Positions 63,201 through 64,000 of a stretch of 64,000 bases of DNA are shown here, piece after piece (position 1 is the first letter of the stretch; each line of letters opens with the position of its first letter). A program made the translations under genes and the position numbers. The stretch spans positions 1 to 64,000 of the forward strand of contig NW_020312447.1 of the NCBI RefSeq assembly GCF_002999335.1, read 5' to 3'. Under the pieces are notes generated by a model that made no database searches, was not told where the DNA came from, and was given only the letters and a program-made list of their open reading frames with translations. This DNA is from Cyclospora cayetanensis (taxonomy: Eukaryota > Apicomplexa > Conoidasida > Eucoccidiorida > Eimeriidae).

Positions 63201-63930
63201 TTCTTGAGCATAACGTCCTGATCAGCCCTTGTGTAACTGCTGCCCTAAATGTCTTCAAAGAAGAAGCATGGCACGAAAAGGATGTAAAATCATAATTTTT
63301 TCATTTAGGAGAGGTCATGGGGAAAGACCGAGAAGCGGCACAAGCACTTGAGCTACAGCAAACGACCCTAGTTACCCTCCTACTAAAACAGAAGGCTCGT
63401 GTAGACGAAGAGTACCTGGAAAAAATTCACCGTCTGGAACGCCACCTGATGCTCATTTCCATACAGCTCTTAATATACAATAAAAAAGCACTTGAAGAAG
63501 AAGCCTTCGAGGTATTTCATGCCACTGTTCCTATTTCACCGTTTCGAAGTTTTCTTGAGGAACTTTTTCTCATGTGGCCTAACTTCATTTTTAGTGCCTC
63601 TTTGGACGGAGGAAATCTGCAATGGGGAAACCTCATCAGAAGATCAATGTAGAAGATGTTCTTGTCAGCTTTCTGCGAGCATCTCTGCAGGCATCGTTAT
63701 CCGCCTGGACTGAAACATTGCACTCTGGCGTAAGAGCAGAGGCTCAAATACTCCAACGGCAGGCTAAGGCCGGTGAAATTGACGCGTCGGAATACAGACA
63801 AAGAAAGGCTTCCATGACCTCTTTGCTCGACCTTGAAATTCAACGGCTCACAAGAGAACAGTTTGCCAACAAAGTGGCTCGCATTGAACGCTTCGAACAA
63901 GAAGCAATGCGCGCATACCAACAAATGTAG
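42150..63930 (+). CDS. Giant secreted/membrane GCC2-GCC3 cysteine-repeat protein
   Basis: More than 35 exons appear to form one gene. Confident exons: 42150-42267, 42475-43228, 43479-43910, 44119-45701, 45850-about 46004, then the cysteine array to 60187, then 61304-61422, 61629-62190, 62412-63174, 63309-about 63510 and about 63635-63930. Junctions at both ends keep phase. Order: signal peptide, beta-sandwich-like region, dozens of GCC2/GCC3 (ephrin-receptor-like) units with CPAGxYC and CPxGTY words, a beta-rich module, one transmembrane helix (TILLLTLSCLLAILVVMLVS), a basic stop-transfer and a helical cytoplasmic tail. Expected topology is type I. The domain class recalls apicomplexan cysteine-repeat modular proteins (Plasmodium PCRMPs, Toxoplasma CRMPs of the rhoptry secretion apparatus). 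Those have several membrane helices, so this is probably a relative by domain content only. Continuity through 46-60 kb was not proven exon by exon; two or more tandem genes remain possible. The stop at 63928-63930 is taken as the end. Confidence 0.85.
42475..45701 (+). other. N-terminal beta-sandwich-like ectodomain (exons 2-4)
   Basis: Exons 42475-43228, 43479-43910 and 44119-45701 join in matching phases (AG|GTACGC..CAG|GT, CAG|GTACAG..CCAG|TT). The protein is poor in cysteine and has repeated segments ending in the pattern G-x-A-x-F-x-x-L-x-L followed by aG-x-F/y-x-x-x-A. Examples are DGFAEFTNLELLQAGTFKIV and GVALFSRLSLRLQ. This is reminiscent of bacterial-Ig-like or filamin-like sandwich repeats. 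Exon 4 is unusually long for this gene (1.58 kb). Ligands are unknown. Confidence 0.6.
45850..60187 (+). repeat. Array of GCC2/GCC3 cysteine-rich units (many exons)
   Basis: Approximate exons: 45850-46004, 46150-47090, 47437-48059, 48251-48353, 48516-48659, 48972-49240, 49440-49497, 49609-49780, 49958-50006, 50124-50294, 50800-50873, 51055-51221, 51488-51593, 51776-52186, 52312-52617, 52705-52848, 52960-53320, 53500-53765, 53895-54381, 54549-54707, 54835-54920, 55132-55180, 55273-55424, 55510-55984, 56122-56190, 56346-56490, 56650-56830, 57340-57440, 57640-57690, 57812-57976, 58154-58453, 58580-58880, 59062-59372 and 59528-60187. Units of about 45-50 residues repeat a pattern such as CPAGYYC-x-CPxGTY, with six to eight cysteines (for example CPPGHYCVEGSSKGKPCPAG). 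The Pfam-type family is Ephrin_rec_like/GCC2_GCC3. The final exon changes character to spaced EGF-like cysteines (TCTCMGAHRWF, CICKGGFESY), a stalk before the next module. Confidence 0.8.
60295..61422 (+). other. Juxtamembrane beta-rich ectodomain of the giant gene
   Basis: Exon-like frames at about 60313-60675, 60700-61015 and 61304-61422 encode few cysteines and many beta-prone stretches. The last exon reads YFVYTFTMEGIFAFGTSEDN, then FSVVGMGMHCPLD. The sequence G-x-F-x-F-G/D-x-S-D-x just before a terminal cysteine resembles the cupredoxin-like module that I remember preceding the membrane helix in GCC-domain proteins of other protists. The homology is from memory and not checked. The exon ends ACG|GTCAGC and splices to 61629, giving DTRYPEAASPSSLARLG. 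Confidence 0.55.
61629..63930 (+). other. Transmembrane helix and helical cytoplasmic tail exons
   Basis: Exon 61629-62190 holds a helix of about 22 residues (MTILLLTLSCLLAILVVMLV) followed by basic RRRQYRKRQKMHRK, a stop-transfer signal. The cytoplasmic part continues over exons 62412-63174, 63309-about 63510 and about 63635-63930. All junctions are in phase (CAG|GTGAGT..CAG|CAC; TTTG|GTAAGG..TAG|GA). The tail has more than 550 residues, almost entirely charged and amphipathic helix with heptad-like spacing (LHNLERKLKSFSSNASRQFQ, ELSELKKEILGALEPIEQRL, KARVDEEYLEKIHRLERHL). No kinase, SH2 or known adaptor motif is visible. It probably scaffolds or oligomerises. Confidence 0.75.
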
Positions 63931-64000
63931 GCCTCCTCGCAGAACTCACACGCTCTTCGACTGGGCAGTAGATGGGAGACGACTTATGCGTGTGTTTGCC

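Noticed and set aside
42150..63930. Calling the giant gene a CRMP (cysteine repeat modular protein) orthologue
   Set aside because: Shared GCC2/GCC3 content is not enough; I see one transmembrane helix rather than several, and a long helical tail not known from CRMPs.

Overview
The window looks like nuclear DNA of a coccidian apicomplexan, with Cyclospora or Eimeria the best guesses. The reasons are compact multi-exon genes with GT-AG introns of about 100-300 bp, a very large secreted cysteine-rich protein built from GCC2/GCC3 (ephrin-receptor-like) units, decayed Ty3/gypsy (chromovirus-type) retroelements like those known in Eimeria, and genes for a motile axoneme that coccidians need only in male gametes. 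Long CAG/alanine repeats, which fill Eimeria coding sequence, are absent; this leans towards Cyclospora, but the organism call is inference.

Layout. 1-9.6 kb is gene-poor, with a gag-like relict (about 5.95-6.41 kb) and fragments of old repeats. 9.64-11.62 kb holds a glutamine-rich coiled-coil protein of unknown function. 14.77-16.64 kb (minus) is a multi-exon DNAAF1/ODA7-type leucine-rich-repeat protein. 18.16-19.42 kb (plus) is a three-exon HAD-fold hydrolase. 20.5-31 kb contains three copies of a roughly 660-720 bp LTR, two followed by a recognisable primer-binding-site motif and one by a decayed version; a three-exon MORN5 gene sits among them (25.57-26.61 kb). 31.4-36.8 kb is a decayed Ty3/gypsy retrotransposon on the minus strand (zinc knuckle, protease, reverse transcriptase, integrase) flanked by imperfect direct repeats. 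38.56-41.18 kb (minus) is a protein kinase of the SNF1/AMPK-like CAMK group with an N-terminal doublecortin-like domain. 42.15-63.93 kb (plus) appears to be one giant gene of more than 35 exons: signal peptide, Ig/beta-sandwich-like N-terminal region, dozens of GCC2/GCC3 cysteine units, a beta-rich module, one transmembrane helix and a long helical cytoplasmic tail.

How the parts relate. DNAAF1 (axonemal dynein assembly), MORN5 (a flagellum/sperm-associated MORN protein) and possibly the doublecortin-kinase point to microtubule and flagellum biology. The giant protein is probably a cell-surface or secretory-organelle protein of the same broad type as apicomplexan cysteine-repeat modular proteins. 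Splice junctions were worked out by hand from reading-frame continuity and alignment to remembered family sequences; junctions in the middle of the giant gene are approximate. I recognised no tRNA, rRNA or CRISPR.
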